Shown here: positions 53,667 through 62,182 of the stretch, piece by piece | Numbering within the stretch: position 1 is the first letter of the stretch | Layout: each line of letters begins with the position of its first letter | NCBI GenBank assembly: GCA_005046945.1 | Contig: SUSS01000001.1 | Location: 62,001 to 126,000, forward strand | Direction: 5' to 3' | Origin: Tissierella creatinini | Lineage (GTDB): Bacteria; Bacillota; Clostridia; Tissierellales; Tissierellaceae | Length of the DNA: 64,000 nt | Translations under genes and position numbers: made by a program | Notes under the pieces: generated by a model | What the model saw: only the letters and a program-made list of their open reading frames with translations | Told to the model about the DNA's origin: nothing | Database searches by the model: none

Positions 53667-55904
53667 ATGAAAAATAAGAGAAAAAGTTCTAATACAAATA
53701 AAAATCAATCAAATAAGGCGGAATATAATAAGGACATCATTGGAGTGTTAATAGTAGCAGTGGGTTTATTAACCCTTTTAAGCTTATTTAGTACAAAGAT
53801 GGGCATCATGGGACAAATAATCAATGGAACTGCGTTTTCTCTAATGGGTTTTGGGGGTTATTTTTTCCCCTTTTTCATAATTGGGACAGGCTTAGTTTTT
53901 ATAATGGATAGATTTGAGAAATCAAAGACAAAGGTAATTATTGCAATTTTTGTAATTCTAATTAGTGTATTGATCATATTCGATGGTATAAATCCTACAG
54001 ATAGTGGACTATTTGCAAGGGTGGAAAATGGTATAAATCTATCTAGATCTAACAAAGGTGGAGGATTTATTGGAAGTGTATTTGGATTCTTATTCTATAA
54101 GTTCTTTGGTTCAATAGGTACATATATTGTATTATCTGTATTAATATCTATATGTCTACTAATTATAACTAATTCAAAGGTGAAGGATGTTATTAAAAAG
54201 GCCAATGAATTAAAACCAGACTTGTCAACTATAGAAAAACCTAAAATCAAACGGCGACCTAGTGTATCTGTAGATAAACTTTTGGAGTTGGAGAATGAAA
54301 GCCATCAGATTACAACAGAAGATATAGTGATTAACGATTATGCAAAAGTACCTGTTAAAGAAACACCTCTAAAAGAGATTAAAAATTCAAATAAGGAAAT
54401 AGTGAAAGAAAAGTTAGCTGGGAACAACCTAATGGCTGGAACAGAAAATATAGACTTAGAAATTAAAGAGAAAAAAGTTCAAGTTAACAATAAATTATAC
54501 AAAGTACCATCATTGGATTTTCTAACTTCTAAGGGCTATAAATCCGATGTAAACGATAAGAAGGAAATTTTAAATAATGCTAAGATAATAGAAGAAACAA
54601 TGAAGAATTTTGGCATAGAAGCTACTATATCAAACATTAATAAAGGTCCAACTATTACTTGTTATGAACTTTCACCTGCACCAGGAATTAAGCTTAGCAG
54701 GATAGTATCCCTTTCAGATAATATAGCCTTAAGCCTTGCTTCCTCTGATATTAGAATTGAGGCTCCTATTCCCGGAAAATCTGCTGTAGGAATAGAAGTA
54801 CCGAATAAGGTGAAAGATAATGTACTATTAAAGGAAATACTTCAATCTACTGAATTTAAGACTATCAATTCAGATATTCCATTAGCTTTAGGAAAGGATG
54901 TATCAGGAAAGTCAATCGTGTCTAGTATAGATAAAATGCCTCATCTACTTATAGCTGGTGCAACAGGATCTGGGAAGAGCGTATGTATTAATACTATTAT
55001 AATGAGTATACTATATAAGTCATCCCCTGACGATGTTAAGCTCTTATTAATTGATCCCAAAGTAGTTGAATTAAGTATTTATAATGGAATTCCCCATTTG
55101 TTGATTCCAGTAGTTACAGATGCCAAAAAAGCAGCATTTGCTTTGAATTGGGCTGTAACTGAGATGGAAAAGAGATATAAGATGTTTGCCCAAAACAGTG
55201 TGAGGGATATTTCATCCTATAATTCAAAATCGATAAATGAAGAGGAAAAATTGCCAAAGATTGTAATCATAATTGACGAGTTGGCTGATTTAATGATGGT
55301 AGCAGCTCAAGAAATAGAAGATTATATTTGCAGACTTGCCCAAATGGCAAGAGCAGCAGGTATGTACTTAATAGTAGCCACACAGAGACCTTCTGTTGAT
55401 GTAATAACCGGTACTATTAAAGCCAATATCCCTTCTAGGATTTCCTTTTCTGTATCCTCTCAAGTAGATTCTAGAACTATATTGGATATAGCAGGTGCAG
55501 AAAAGCTACTTGGAAAGGGAGATATGTTGTTTTACCCGTCTTTCTATTCAAAACCTGTTAGATTACAAGGTGCATTTATTGGTGAAGAGGAAGTAGAAAG
55601 AGTAGTAGATTTTCTTAAAGACCAGGAAATAACAAGTTATGACGAGAATATTATTGAAGTAGTTCAGAATACAAAAGAATTGGACATGGTCGATGGAGAT
55701 GAGCTTCTACCTGATGCCATAAGGTTAGTAGTTACAGAAGGACAGGCTTCAATTTCCCTTCTACAACGTAGATTAAAGGTTGGCTATGCAAGAGCTGCAA
55801 GAATCGTAGATGAGATGGAAGAAAGAGGAGTTATTGGTGGTTATGAGGGCAGTAAACCAAGAAAGGTCCTTATGACTATGGAAGAATTAGAAGAAGAAGT
55901 ATAA
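53667..55904 (+). CDS. ftsK: DNA translocase FtsK/SpoIIIE
   Basis: Pumps chromosomal DNA through the division septum. 745 residues: four hydrophobic segments in about 20-175, a linker, and the RecA-like motor with Walker A GATGSGKS near 431-438, Walker B IVIIIDELADLMM near 532-544, and a C-terminal winged gamma domain (LVVTEGQASISLLQRRLKVG) that reads DNA orientation sequences. In spore formers the gene next to tepA is the spoIIIE type, which moves the chromosome into the forespore; I cannot tell the two apart by sequence. Confidence 0.96.
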   Translation: MKNKRKSSNTNKNQSNKAEYNKDIIGVLIVAVGLLTLLSLFSTKMGIMGQIINGTAFSLMGFGGYFFPFFIIGTGLVFIMDRFEKSKTKVIIAIFVILISVLIIFDGINPTDSGLFARVENGINLSRSNKGGGFIGSVFGFLFYKFFGSIGTYIVLSVLISICLLIITNSKVKDVIKKANELKPDLSTIEKPKIKRRPSVSVDKLLELENESHQITTEDIVINDYAKVPVKETPLKEIKNSNKEIVKEKLAGNNLMAGTENIDLEIKEKKVQVNNKLYKVPSLDFLTSKGYKSDVNDKKEILNNAKIIEETMKNFGIEATISNINKGPTITCYELSPAPGIKLSRIVSLSDNIALSLASSDIRIEAPIPGKSAVGIEVPNKVKDNVLLKEILQSTEFKTINSDIPLALGKDVSGKSIVSSIDKMPHLLIAGATGSGKSVCINTIIMSILYKSSPDDVKLLLIDPKVVELSIYNGIPHLLIPVVTDAKKAAFALNWAVTEMEKRYKMFAQNSVRDISSYNSKSINEEEKLPKIVIIIDELADLMMVAAQEIEDYICRLAQMARAAGMYLIVATQRPSVDVITGTIKANIPSRISFSVSSQVDSRTILDIAGAEKLLGKGDMLFYPSFYSKPVRLQGAFIGEEEVERVVDFLKDQEITSYDENIIEVVQNTKELDMVDGDELLPDAIRLVVTEGQASISLLQRRLKVGYARAARIVDEMEERGVIGGYEGSKPRKVLMTMEELEEEV

Positions 55905-55915
55905 GGAGAGATTTG

Positions 55916-57250
55916 ATGTATAAGAAAAGTGTATATGTTGTGACCCTAGGATGTTCCAAAAATGAAGTGGATTCAGAATTGATGCAAAGCATTCTTAATA
56001 AGGATAAATACTATGTTGCTGAGAGCCTGGAAGAAGCAAATATAATTATAGTTAACACATGTGGATTTATAGACGCTGCAAAAGAGGAATCTGTAGACAC
56101 TATCTGGGAGATGACTAGATATAAAGAAGAAGGAAATTGTGAATATCTTCTACTAGCTGGATGTTTAGCTCAAAGATATTCAAAGGAATTAATGAAAGAG
56201 ATTGAAGAAGTAGATGCAATTATTGGAACAGGGAATATTAAGGAATTAAACAATATTCTTGATTCTATAGATCAGAAAAAAAAACTTATTAAAGTAGATA
56301 ATGTAGATGACTCCTATCTGGAAAATGTTGAAAGAATAAATTTTTCCTCTACTGCATATTTGAGGGTTTCTGAAGGTTGTGATAATCATTGTACTTACTG
56401 TATAATACCAAAGCTTAGAGGTAAACACAGAAGCAGGAAGATGGAAGATATTGTAAACGAGGCAGAATATCTTGTAGAAAATGGGGTATCAGAGATAATA
56501 TTGATTGCACAAAACACATCAGATTACGGAATCGATTTATATGGTGAATATTCTTTATATAAGCTTTTAGATAGGCTAAACCAGATAAAAGACTTAAAAT
56601 GGATTAGGATATTATACCTATATCCTGATAACTTTAACGATAATCTTATAAAATCTTTGCGAGATAATGAAAAAGTAGTAAAGTATGTTGATATCCCATT
56701 GCAGCATATAAATGATGAAGTTTTAAAACGTATGAATAGAAGAACAAATAAAAATAAAGTCAAAGAACTCATTAAAAAATTGAGAAGCGAAATACCTGGT
56801 ATTGTAGTTCGTACTACTTTTATAGTAGGCTTTCCAGGGGAAACTAAAGATGAATTCAATGAGCTATACCAATTTGTTCAAAAAACTAAATTTGATAGAC
56901 TGGGGGTATTTACCTATTCCATGGAAGAAGATACACCTGCATTTTTATTACCTAATCATATAGATCAAGATGTAAAAAAAGAAAGAAAAGATATGCTTAT
57001 GGAATTACAAAGATCCATATCCGAAGAAATAATGAGTTCTAAAGTCGGTAAGACTTATGATGCTATAATAGAAGAATTTGCAGGTAATGATACCTATGTA
57101 GGAAGAACCTATATGGACAGCCCAGAAATAGATGGTGTTGTTTACATTACAACAAAAAAAGAACTAGAAGAAGGACAGTTTGTAAAGGTGAATGTTACAG
57201 AATATTTAGAATATGACTTGATAGGAGAGCTAGATAATGAATATCGCTAA
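55916..57250 (+). CDS. rimO: Ribosomal protein S12 methylthiotransferase RimO
   Basis: Radical-SAM methylthiotransferase that modifies Asp in S12. 444 residues: N-terminal UPF0004 domain with VTLGCSKNEVDSE near 8-20 and cysteines at about 13, 49 and 83; radical-SAM motif CDNHCTYC near 155-162; C-terminal TRAM (about 380-444). The TLGCSKNEVDSE start distinguishes RimO from MiaB. ATG 55916 follows AAGGAG; TTG 55913 is less likely. The end overlaps pgsA by 14 bases. Confidence 0.94.
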   Translation: MYKKSVYVVTLGCSKNEVDSELMQSILNKDKYYVAESLEEANIIIVNTCGFIDAAKEESVDTIWEMTRYKEEGNCEYLLLAGCLAQRYSKELMKEIEEVDAIIGTGNIKELNNILDSIDQKKKLIKVDNVDDSYLENVERINFSSTAYLRVSEGCDNHCTYCIIPKLRGKHRSRKMEDIVNEAEYLVENGVSEIILIAQNTSDYGIDLYGEYSLYKLLDRLNQIKDLKWIRILYLYPDNFNDNLIKSLRDNEKVVKYVDIPLQHINDEVLKRMNRRTNKNKVKELIKKLRSEIPGIVVRTTFIVGFPGETKDEFNELYQFVQKTKFDRLGVFTYSMEEDTPAFLLPNHIDQDVKKERKDMLMELQRSISEEIMSSKVGKTYDAIIEEFAGNDTYVGRTYMDSPEIDGVVYITTKKELEEGQFVKVNVTEYLEYDLIGELDNEYR

Positions 57251-57782
57251 TAAAATAACCATATTTAGGGTCTTTTTAGTTCCCGTGTTTTTAGTTGTGC
57301 TATATTTAGACTTTCCTTATAATAATTTTGTTGCTACAGCTATATTTATTCTTGCTGCTTTAACGGATACCTTAGACGGATATTTGGCAAGAAGCAGAAA
57401 TCTAGTAACCAACTTTGGAAAATTTGTTGATCCTCTAGCAGATAAGATACTGACATCCTCTGCGCTTATTGCATTAGTTGAATTGAAAAGGGTTCATGCA
57501 TGGGTCGTAATTATAATTATTGCTAGGGAGTTCATTATAACAGGTTTTAGAGTTTTAGCTGCTTCAGAAGGTGTAACTATTGCAGCCAGTCCTTTAGGAA
57601 AATTTAAAACCATTACACAATTAATAGCAATACCACTACTCTTGTTAAACAATTTTCCGTTCAACTCAACTGAAATTAGAGTAGATTTATTTATGATATA
57701 TCTTGCTCTTTTCTTTACCATAATATCAGGGATTGATTATTTATATAAAAATAAAAGAACTCTAAAGTTAGATGATATTTAA
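57237..57782 (+). CDS. pgsA: CDP-diacylglycerol-glycerol-3-phosphate phosphatidyltransferase
   Basis: Membrane enzyme making phosphatidylglycerol phosphate. 181 residues with about five hydrophobic segments and the CDP-alcohol phosphotransferase motif built on DTLDGYLAR at about 43-51 with GKFVDPLADK near 60-69. The rimO-pgsA-cinA-recA order is typical of Firmicutes. Its start lies inside the rimO end. Confidence 0.96.
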   Translation: MNIANKITIFRVFLVPVFLVVLYLDFPYNNFVATAIFILAALTDTLDGYLARSRNLVTNFGKFVDPLADKILTSSALIALVELKRVHAWVVIIIIAREFIITGFRVLAASEGVTIAASPLGKFKTITQLIAIPLLLLNNFPFNSTEIRVDLFMIYLALFFTIISGIDYLYKNKRTLKLDDI

Positions 57783-57798
57783 AGGAGATAACCTATTT

Positions 57799-58299
57799 AT
57801 GGAATATATTACTGACCATTATAATATGAACATAGAAACGTTATTGGTAGATAGACTTAAAAAGATGAACTTAGTATTATCACTTTGTGAATCTTGTACT
57901 GGAGGAAGAATTTCTGCAAAAATAACAAGCGTACCAGGCGCATCCAGAGTATTCGATAGAGGAATAATTACCTATAGTAATAAGTCCAAAATAGATGAAT
58001 TAGGTGTAAAAGCTGAAACACTAAATAAATTTGGGGCTGTAAGCGAAGAAACAGCATTAGAAATGGCTAAAGGGCTAATAAAAAAAACAAATTCTAATAT
58101 CGTTTTATCTATTACTGGAATTGCAGGACCCGATGGAGGAACAGATGAAAAACCAGTTGGCCTTGTTTATATTTGTGTAATGAGTAAGGACAAGCAAAAA
58201 ATTATTAAGAATATTTTTGTTGGTAATAGGGCTAATATCCAAGAAAGGGCTACAGTGATTGCATTGTTGGAGATAAATAAATTCTTGAATCAGGAATAA
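57799..58299 (+). CDS. pncC: Nicotinamide-nucleotide amidase PncC (short CinA)
   Basis: CinA C-terminal domain protein that deamidates NMN in pyridine nucleotide recycling. 166 residues with LCESCTGGRISAKIT near 31-45, GAVSEETALEMAKG and TGIAGPDGGTDEKPVG near 108-123. Most Firmicutes have a full CinA of about 410 residues here, with an N-terminal molybdopterin-binding-like domain; it is absent. The ATG at 57799 has AAAGGAG 11 bases upstream; an ATG at 57772 would overlap pgsA. Confidence 0.93.
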   Translation: MEYITDHYNMNIETLLVDRLKKMNLVLSLCESCTGGRISAKITSVPGASRVFDRGIITYSNKSKIDELGVKAETLNKFGAVSEETALEMAKGLIKKTNSNIVLSITGIAGPDGGTDEKPVGLVYICVMSKDKQKIIKNIFVGNRANIQERATVIALLEINKFLNQE

Positions 58300-58321
58300 G
58301 TATTTACATGTAATTTAATAA

Positions 58322-58350
58322 TTGACTTATTACCAAGACTATAGTATTAT
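58322..58350 (+). promoter_or_regulatory. Sigma-A promoter for recA
   Basis: TTGACT (58322-58327) and TATTAT (58345-58350), spacer 17. The start of transcription should fall near 58357, at the LexA box. Confidence 0.78.
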
Positions 58351-58359
58351 TAAACCAAG

Positions 58360-58371
58360 GAACTAATGTTC
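58360..58371 (+). promoter_or_regulatory. LexA (DinR) box at recA
   Basis: GAACTAATGTTC fits the Gram-positive SOS box GAAC-N4-GTTC exactly, at the predicted transcription start of recA. lexA itself is not in the window. Confidence 0.85.
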
Positions 58372-58410
58372 GAAATATGAAAGGGGTGAGCCCAGTTTAA
58401 CTGGAGTACT

Positions 58411-59448
58411 ATGACGGATGTGAATGAGAAGAAGAAAGCATTAGATTTAGCTTTAAGTCAAATTGAAAAGCAATTTGGGAAAGGTTCAATAATGCGCCTA
58501 GGTGAAGGTGCAAAGCTTAACTTAGAATATATCCCAACCGGCTCCTTAGCCTTGGATATTGCTCTAGGTATAGGTGGTCTTCCTAAAGGAAGAATTATTG
58601 AAATCTATGGTCCAGAGTCTTCAGGTAAGACTACTGTAGCGCTTCATGTCATTGCTGAAGCACAAAAGCAAGGTGGCAATGCAGCATTTATTGATGCTGA
58701 ACATGCTTTGGATCCAGCATATGCAGAAAAACTAGGTGTAAAGATTGAAGATTTAATAATTTCACAGCCAGATACAGGGGAGCAAGCCCTAGAAATTACT
58801 GAAGCACTTGTTAGAAGTGGTGCAGTTGATGTGGTTGTAGTGGACTCAGTTGCCGCTTTGGTTCCAAAAGCAGAAATCGATGGGGAGATGGGAGACAGTC
58901 ATATGGGACTTCAGGCAAGGCTTATGTCCCAAGCCCTAAGAAAGCTTGCTGGAGCTGTTAACAAATCTAATTCAACTATCATATTTATAAATCAATTAAG
59001 AGAAAAAATCGGAGTTATGTTTGGTAATCCTGAAACTACTACTGGTGGTAGGGCTTTAAAGTTCTATGCTAGTGTAAGACTAGATATAAGAAAAATAGAA
59101 GCTATCAAACAGGGCGAAGAAATAATAGGAAATAGAACTAGGGTAAAAGTTGTAAAAAATAAAGTAGCTCCCCCGTTTAAACAGGCAGAATTTGATATTA
59201 TGTATGGACAAGGTATATCAAAAAATGGCAATTTAGTAGATGCTGGCGTAACAGCAGGTGTAGTGAATAAATCAGGTTCATGGTTTAGCTATAATGATAT
59301 AAAACTTGGACAGGGTAGAGATAATTCAAAAGATTTCTTAAGAGATAACCCTGAAATTGCTAATGAAATTGAAAGCAAAATAAGAATTAAATATGGCTTA
59401 TTAGCCGATGACGGCTCTAAAGAAAGTAAAGAAGAATCAATGGAATGA
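58411..59448 (+). CDS. recA: Recombinase RecA
   Basis: Strand-exchange protein and SOS co-protease. 345 residues: N-terminal oligomerisation helix, Walker A GPESSGKT near 67-74, Walker [11 protein letters not shown] near 140-149, loop L2 region [20 protein letters not shown] near 193-212 and an acidic C-terminal tail ([12 protein letters not shown]). ATG 58411 has GGAG only four bases upstream, inside a small CCAGT/ACTGG hairpin. Its promoter carries the LexA box. Confidence 0.98.
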   Translation: MTDVNEKKKALDLALSQIEKQFGKGSIMRLGEGAKLNLEYIPTGSLALDIALGIGGLPKGRIIEIYGPESSGKTTVALHVIAEAQKQGGNAAFIDAEHALDPAYAEKLGVKIEDLIISQPDTGEQALEITEALVRSGAVDVVVVDSVAALVPKAEIDGEMGDSHMGLQARLMSQALRKLAGAVNKSNSTIIFINQLREKIGVMFGNPETTTGGRALKFYASVRLDIRKIEAIKQGEEIIGNRTRVKVVKNKVAPPFKQAEFDIMYGQGISKNGNLVDAGVTAGVVNKSGSWFSYNDIKLGQGRDNSKDFLRDNPEIANEIESKIRIKYGLLADDGSKESKEESME

Positions 59449-59454
59449 TAACCA

Positions 59455-59479
59455 AAAACCTCCTCTAGAAGGAGGTTTT
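59455..59479 (+). terminator. Terminator-like hairpin after recA
   Basis: AAAACCTCCT (59455-59464) pairs with AGGAGGTTTT (59470-59479) around CTAGA. The T-run is part of the right arm. The next gene starts 19 bases on, and no other promoter is obvious, so some read-through from recA is likely. Confidence 0.7.
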
Positions 59480-59497
59480 GCTATAGGAGTGGTATAT

Positions 59498-60484
59498 TTG
59501 AGATTGCTATATTTTACTGATACCCATATAAGAGGAACTAATCCCAAAAATCGAATTGATGATTTTCCTCAGACCCTTGAAAATAAGTTAAATGAAATAG
59601 TTGATATTATAAAAGTTAATAGAATAGATTATGTAATACATGGTGGCGATCTATTTGATAGACCCGATATATCCATTTCTGTAGTAAGCAGATTTTCTAA
59701 GATTTTAAAATCCATTATGGTACCCTTCTATATTATCAGTGGTAACCATGATATATTTGGGCATAACCCTTTAACTGTTAATAGAACTATATTAGGATTA
59801 TTGAACCAACTTGATTTTCTAACTATTATAAATGAAAATCAAAAGATAATTCTAGAAGAAGGTAATAAAAGGATTCAGCTGACTGGAAAACCATATTCTT
59901 ATGATATAGATACTGATTTGGAAAGAAGTGGATATATTCTAAAGGAAAGAGCTGAGGATGTAGATTTAGCTATTCATATAGTACATGGTATGCTATTGGA
60001 TAAGCCTTTTGTAAAAGGTGTACCCTTTACTCTACTTGAAGATATAAAGAATACTAAAGCTGATATTACTTTATCTGGTCATTATCATTCTGGTTTTAAT
60101 ACTGTAGAAATAGATGGTAAATATTTCATTAATCCAGGAGCCTTAGTAAGAATTACTAATAGCCTTAGAGAAATTGATAGGATTCCACAGATAGTAATAA
60201 TAGATATAGGGGAAAATATTAATTTAGAATATATTAAACTTAAATCTGCCCTTAATGGAGAAATAGTCCTCGACAGAAGCGAAGTTGAAAAGTATGTTTT
60301 TAAGAGTGAACAATTATATGAGTTTAAACAAATAATAGATTCTACCTTAGAGTTTGAAAAGATGGATATAAATGATGTATTAATAGAAGTATCCTTCGCA
60401 GAAGGATTATCTGATGAGGTGAAAAAAGAGGCATTAAAGCGGATTGCAGATATTCAGATTAGAGGATTGGCAGGTGACGACTAA
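59498..60484 (+). CDS. Mre11/SbcD-like metallophosphoesterase
   Basis: Calcineurin-type phosphoesterase of 328 residues, the nuclease half of a predicted Mre11-Rad50-like pair. Metal-binding motifs are complete: FTDTH with Asp8 and His10, GGDLFDRPD with Asp51 and Asp54, SGNHD with Asn83, His84 and Asp85, His163 in HGM, and GHYH at 194-197. A C-terminal tail (about 215-328) would hold the ATPase-binding part. Start is TTG 59498, eight bases after AGGAG. It is shorter than SbcD (about 390). Its stop overlaps the next ATG (TAATG). Nuclease function is inferred. Confidence 0.85.
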   Translation: MRLLYFTDTHIRGTNPKNRIDDFPQTLENKLNEIVDIIKVNRIDYVIHGGDLFDRPDISISVVSRFSKILKSIMVPFYIISGNHDIFGHNPLTVNRTILGLLNQLDFLTIINENQKIILEEGNKRIQLTGKPYSYDIDTDLERSGYILKERAEDVDLAIHIVHGMLLDKPFVKGVPFTLLEDIKNTKADITLSGHYHSGFNTVEIDGKYFINPGALVRITNSLREIDRIPQIVIIDIGENINLEYIKLKSALNGEIVLDRSEVEKYVFKSEQLYEFKQIIDSTLEFEKMDINDVLIEVSFAEGLSDEVKKEALKRIADIQIRGLAGDD

Positions 60485-61932
60485 TGAAATATATTAAGAA
60501 AATAACACTAGAAAATTTCCAATCACATAAATATTCTGTAATTGAATTAGATGAGAGAATGAATGTCATTGTTGGTCCCTCAGATTCTGGAAAGTCAGCT
60601 ATTATTAGAGGCTTAAAGTGGGTGTTATTTAATGAACCATCAGGCAACTATTTCATACGTGAAGGTGAAAATGAATGCAGTGTGACAGTAGAGTTTAGTG
60701 ATAGTACTATTCTTAAGAGATTAAGGACAAAATCCAAAAATTCTTACGTTCTTTATAATAACAATGGTGAGAAAATGAAGTTCGAAGGATTCGGATCAAT
60801 TATACCTAATGAAATTATTGAGGAAATTGGTATTAAGAAAATCTATTTAGATAGCACTGAATCAAGTTTTATTAATCTAGGTGAGCAGCTTGAAGGGGCA
60901 TTTCTTCTTTCTGAAAAGACAAGCACTAGAGCAAGTGCTATAGGTAGATTAGTGGGGGTAAATATAGTAGACGTAGCCCTAAGGGATGTACTCAAGGATA
61001 TAAGAGGTTTAAATGTATCTACTAGAACTTTAGAAGATAATAACATTGCACTTAAGACTGAAATAGAAGGGTATGAGTTTTTAAATGACCTTAAAAAAAG
61101 ATATACCAAAGCCAAGGATTTAGAAAATGACATTAATAACAGTTTAGAACTTTTGAATAAATTAAGTGTATATAAGTCAAAAATAGCTGAAACTAAAAAA
61201 GAAAGTCTTGAGTTGAAAAATATATTAAAGGAATTGGATGGGATTGAAAAAATTGATGAATCCCTTCTGGCAATTGAAAGTAGAATTATAAAATATAAAT
61301 ATATAAATAATTATGCTAAAACTCTACAAAAGCTAAAAGAAGATATATTAAGCAACTCTAACATTATTCAAGATTTAAAAGGGCTCGACCTAGCAAATGG
61401 AAGAATAGCAAGTCTTGAGAAAAACAATCTACAATATGGAAAACTTGCATCTATTTTTAGTCGATTGGATATGATTAAGAATGATATTATAAATACAGAA
61501 TCATTATATACAGGTTTGAAGGGGTTGGATAAGGTTGTGGAAAACTTTCATAAGATCACAAATAGCGTTGAGAAATATATAAAATTAAAAACCATTTCTA
61601 CTGACTATAGCAATGTTTTTAAAAATATAGCTACAGGTAAAGATTATATTGAAAAGTTTTCTGAATTGGAAAAGGTAGAGGGTATTTTTAAAAATCTAGA
61701 TAAAAGGTTGAAAATATTGACGAGATATTCTGATTTATTAGGACTATCTATAAATTACTTAAACGAAATAAAGAGAGAAGAAACTAGTCTAATGAATATA
61801 AATAAAACTATATCCGAAGAACTAATTAAGTATGAATCCTTGTTAAAAAAAGTTGAATTATGCCCATTTTGTTTAAGTGAAATAGATGAAATGAAAATAA
61901 ATCATATAATTAATCACTATATAGGAGGTTAG
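60484..61932 (+). CDS. Rad50/SbcC-like ATPase N-lobe with helical repeats and zinc cluster
   Basis: 482 residues. Residues 1-175 are an ABC-ATPase N-lobe: KKITLENFQSHK start and Walker A GPSDSGKS at 31-38. From about 200 to 438 the chain is helical and built of repeated blocks beginning near residues 200, 248, 298, 345 and 392, that is, spacings 48, 50, 47, 47. The C-terminus has CPFC (460-463) and HIINH (474-478): either the CxxC of a Rad50 zinc hook or a Cys2His2 finger. There is no Walker B; that is in the gene at 62183. In ordinary Rad50/SbcC all these parts form one chain of about 800-1,200 residues. Co-translated with the phosphoesterase. Confidence 0.82.
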   Translation: MKYIKKITLENFQSHKYSVIELDERMNVIVGPSDSGKSAIIRGLKWVLFNEPSGNYFIREGENECSVTVEFSDSTILKRLRTKSKNSYVLYNNNGEKMKFEGFGSIIPNEIIEEIGIKKIYLDSTESSFINLGEQLEGAFLLSEKTSTRASAIGRLVGVNIVDVALRDVLKDIRGLNVSTRTLEDNNIALKTEIEGYEFLNDLKKRYTKAKDLENDINNSLELLNKLSVYKSKIAETKKESLELKNILKELDGIEKIDESLLAIESRIIKYKYINNYAKTLQKLKEDILSNSNIIQDLKGLDLANGRIASLEKNNLQYGKLASIFSRLDMIKNDIINTESLYTGLKGLDKVVENFHKITNSVEKYIKLKTISTDYSNVFKNIATGKDYIEKFSELEKVEGIFKNLDKRLKILTRYSDLLGLSINYLNEIKREETSLMNINKTISEELIKYESLLKKVELCPFCLSEIDEMKINHIINHYIGG

Positions 61933-61933
61933 A

Positions 61934-62179
61934 ATGGACTACGAAAAAGAATTAGGAAGACTAAAAGAGGATTTAGAAAAGGCAAAATCATTAAAGTATA
62001 GAGCTGAGGCAAGATTAGAGCAATTGAAAAAACAGGAGAATGATATTATAAAAGAATTAGAAGAACTAGGTGTTAAGCCAGATAAGCTTGAAACAGAGAT
62101 AAACAATCTTACGCTTGAAATTGAAAGACTTTTTAAAGAAGCAAACGAATTATTACCCAAGGACCTTTTAAAGAGGTAA
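61934..62179 (+). CDS. 81-residue coiled-coil protein of the split Rad50 cassette
   Basis: Small, wholly helical, charged protein (MDYEKELGRLKEDLEKAKSL at the start, EINNLTLEIERLFKEANELL near the end) with a short break LGVKPDK near 46-52, so it can fold back as a helical hairpin. It has its own GGAGG ribosome binding site (61926-61930) and begins one base after the N-lobe stop. The next gene starts three bases after its stop. It could replace part of the coiled-coil arm of Rad50. No domain recognised. Confidence 0.75.
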   Translation: MDYEKELGRLKEDLEKAKSLKYRAEARLEQLKKQENDIIKELEELGVKPDKLETEINNLTLEIERLFKEANELLPKDLLKR

Positions 62180-62182
62180 AGT

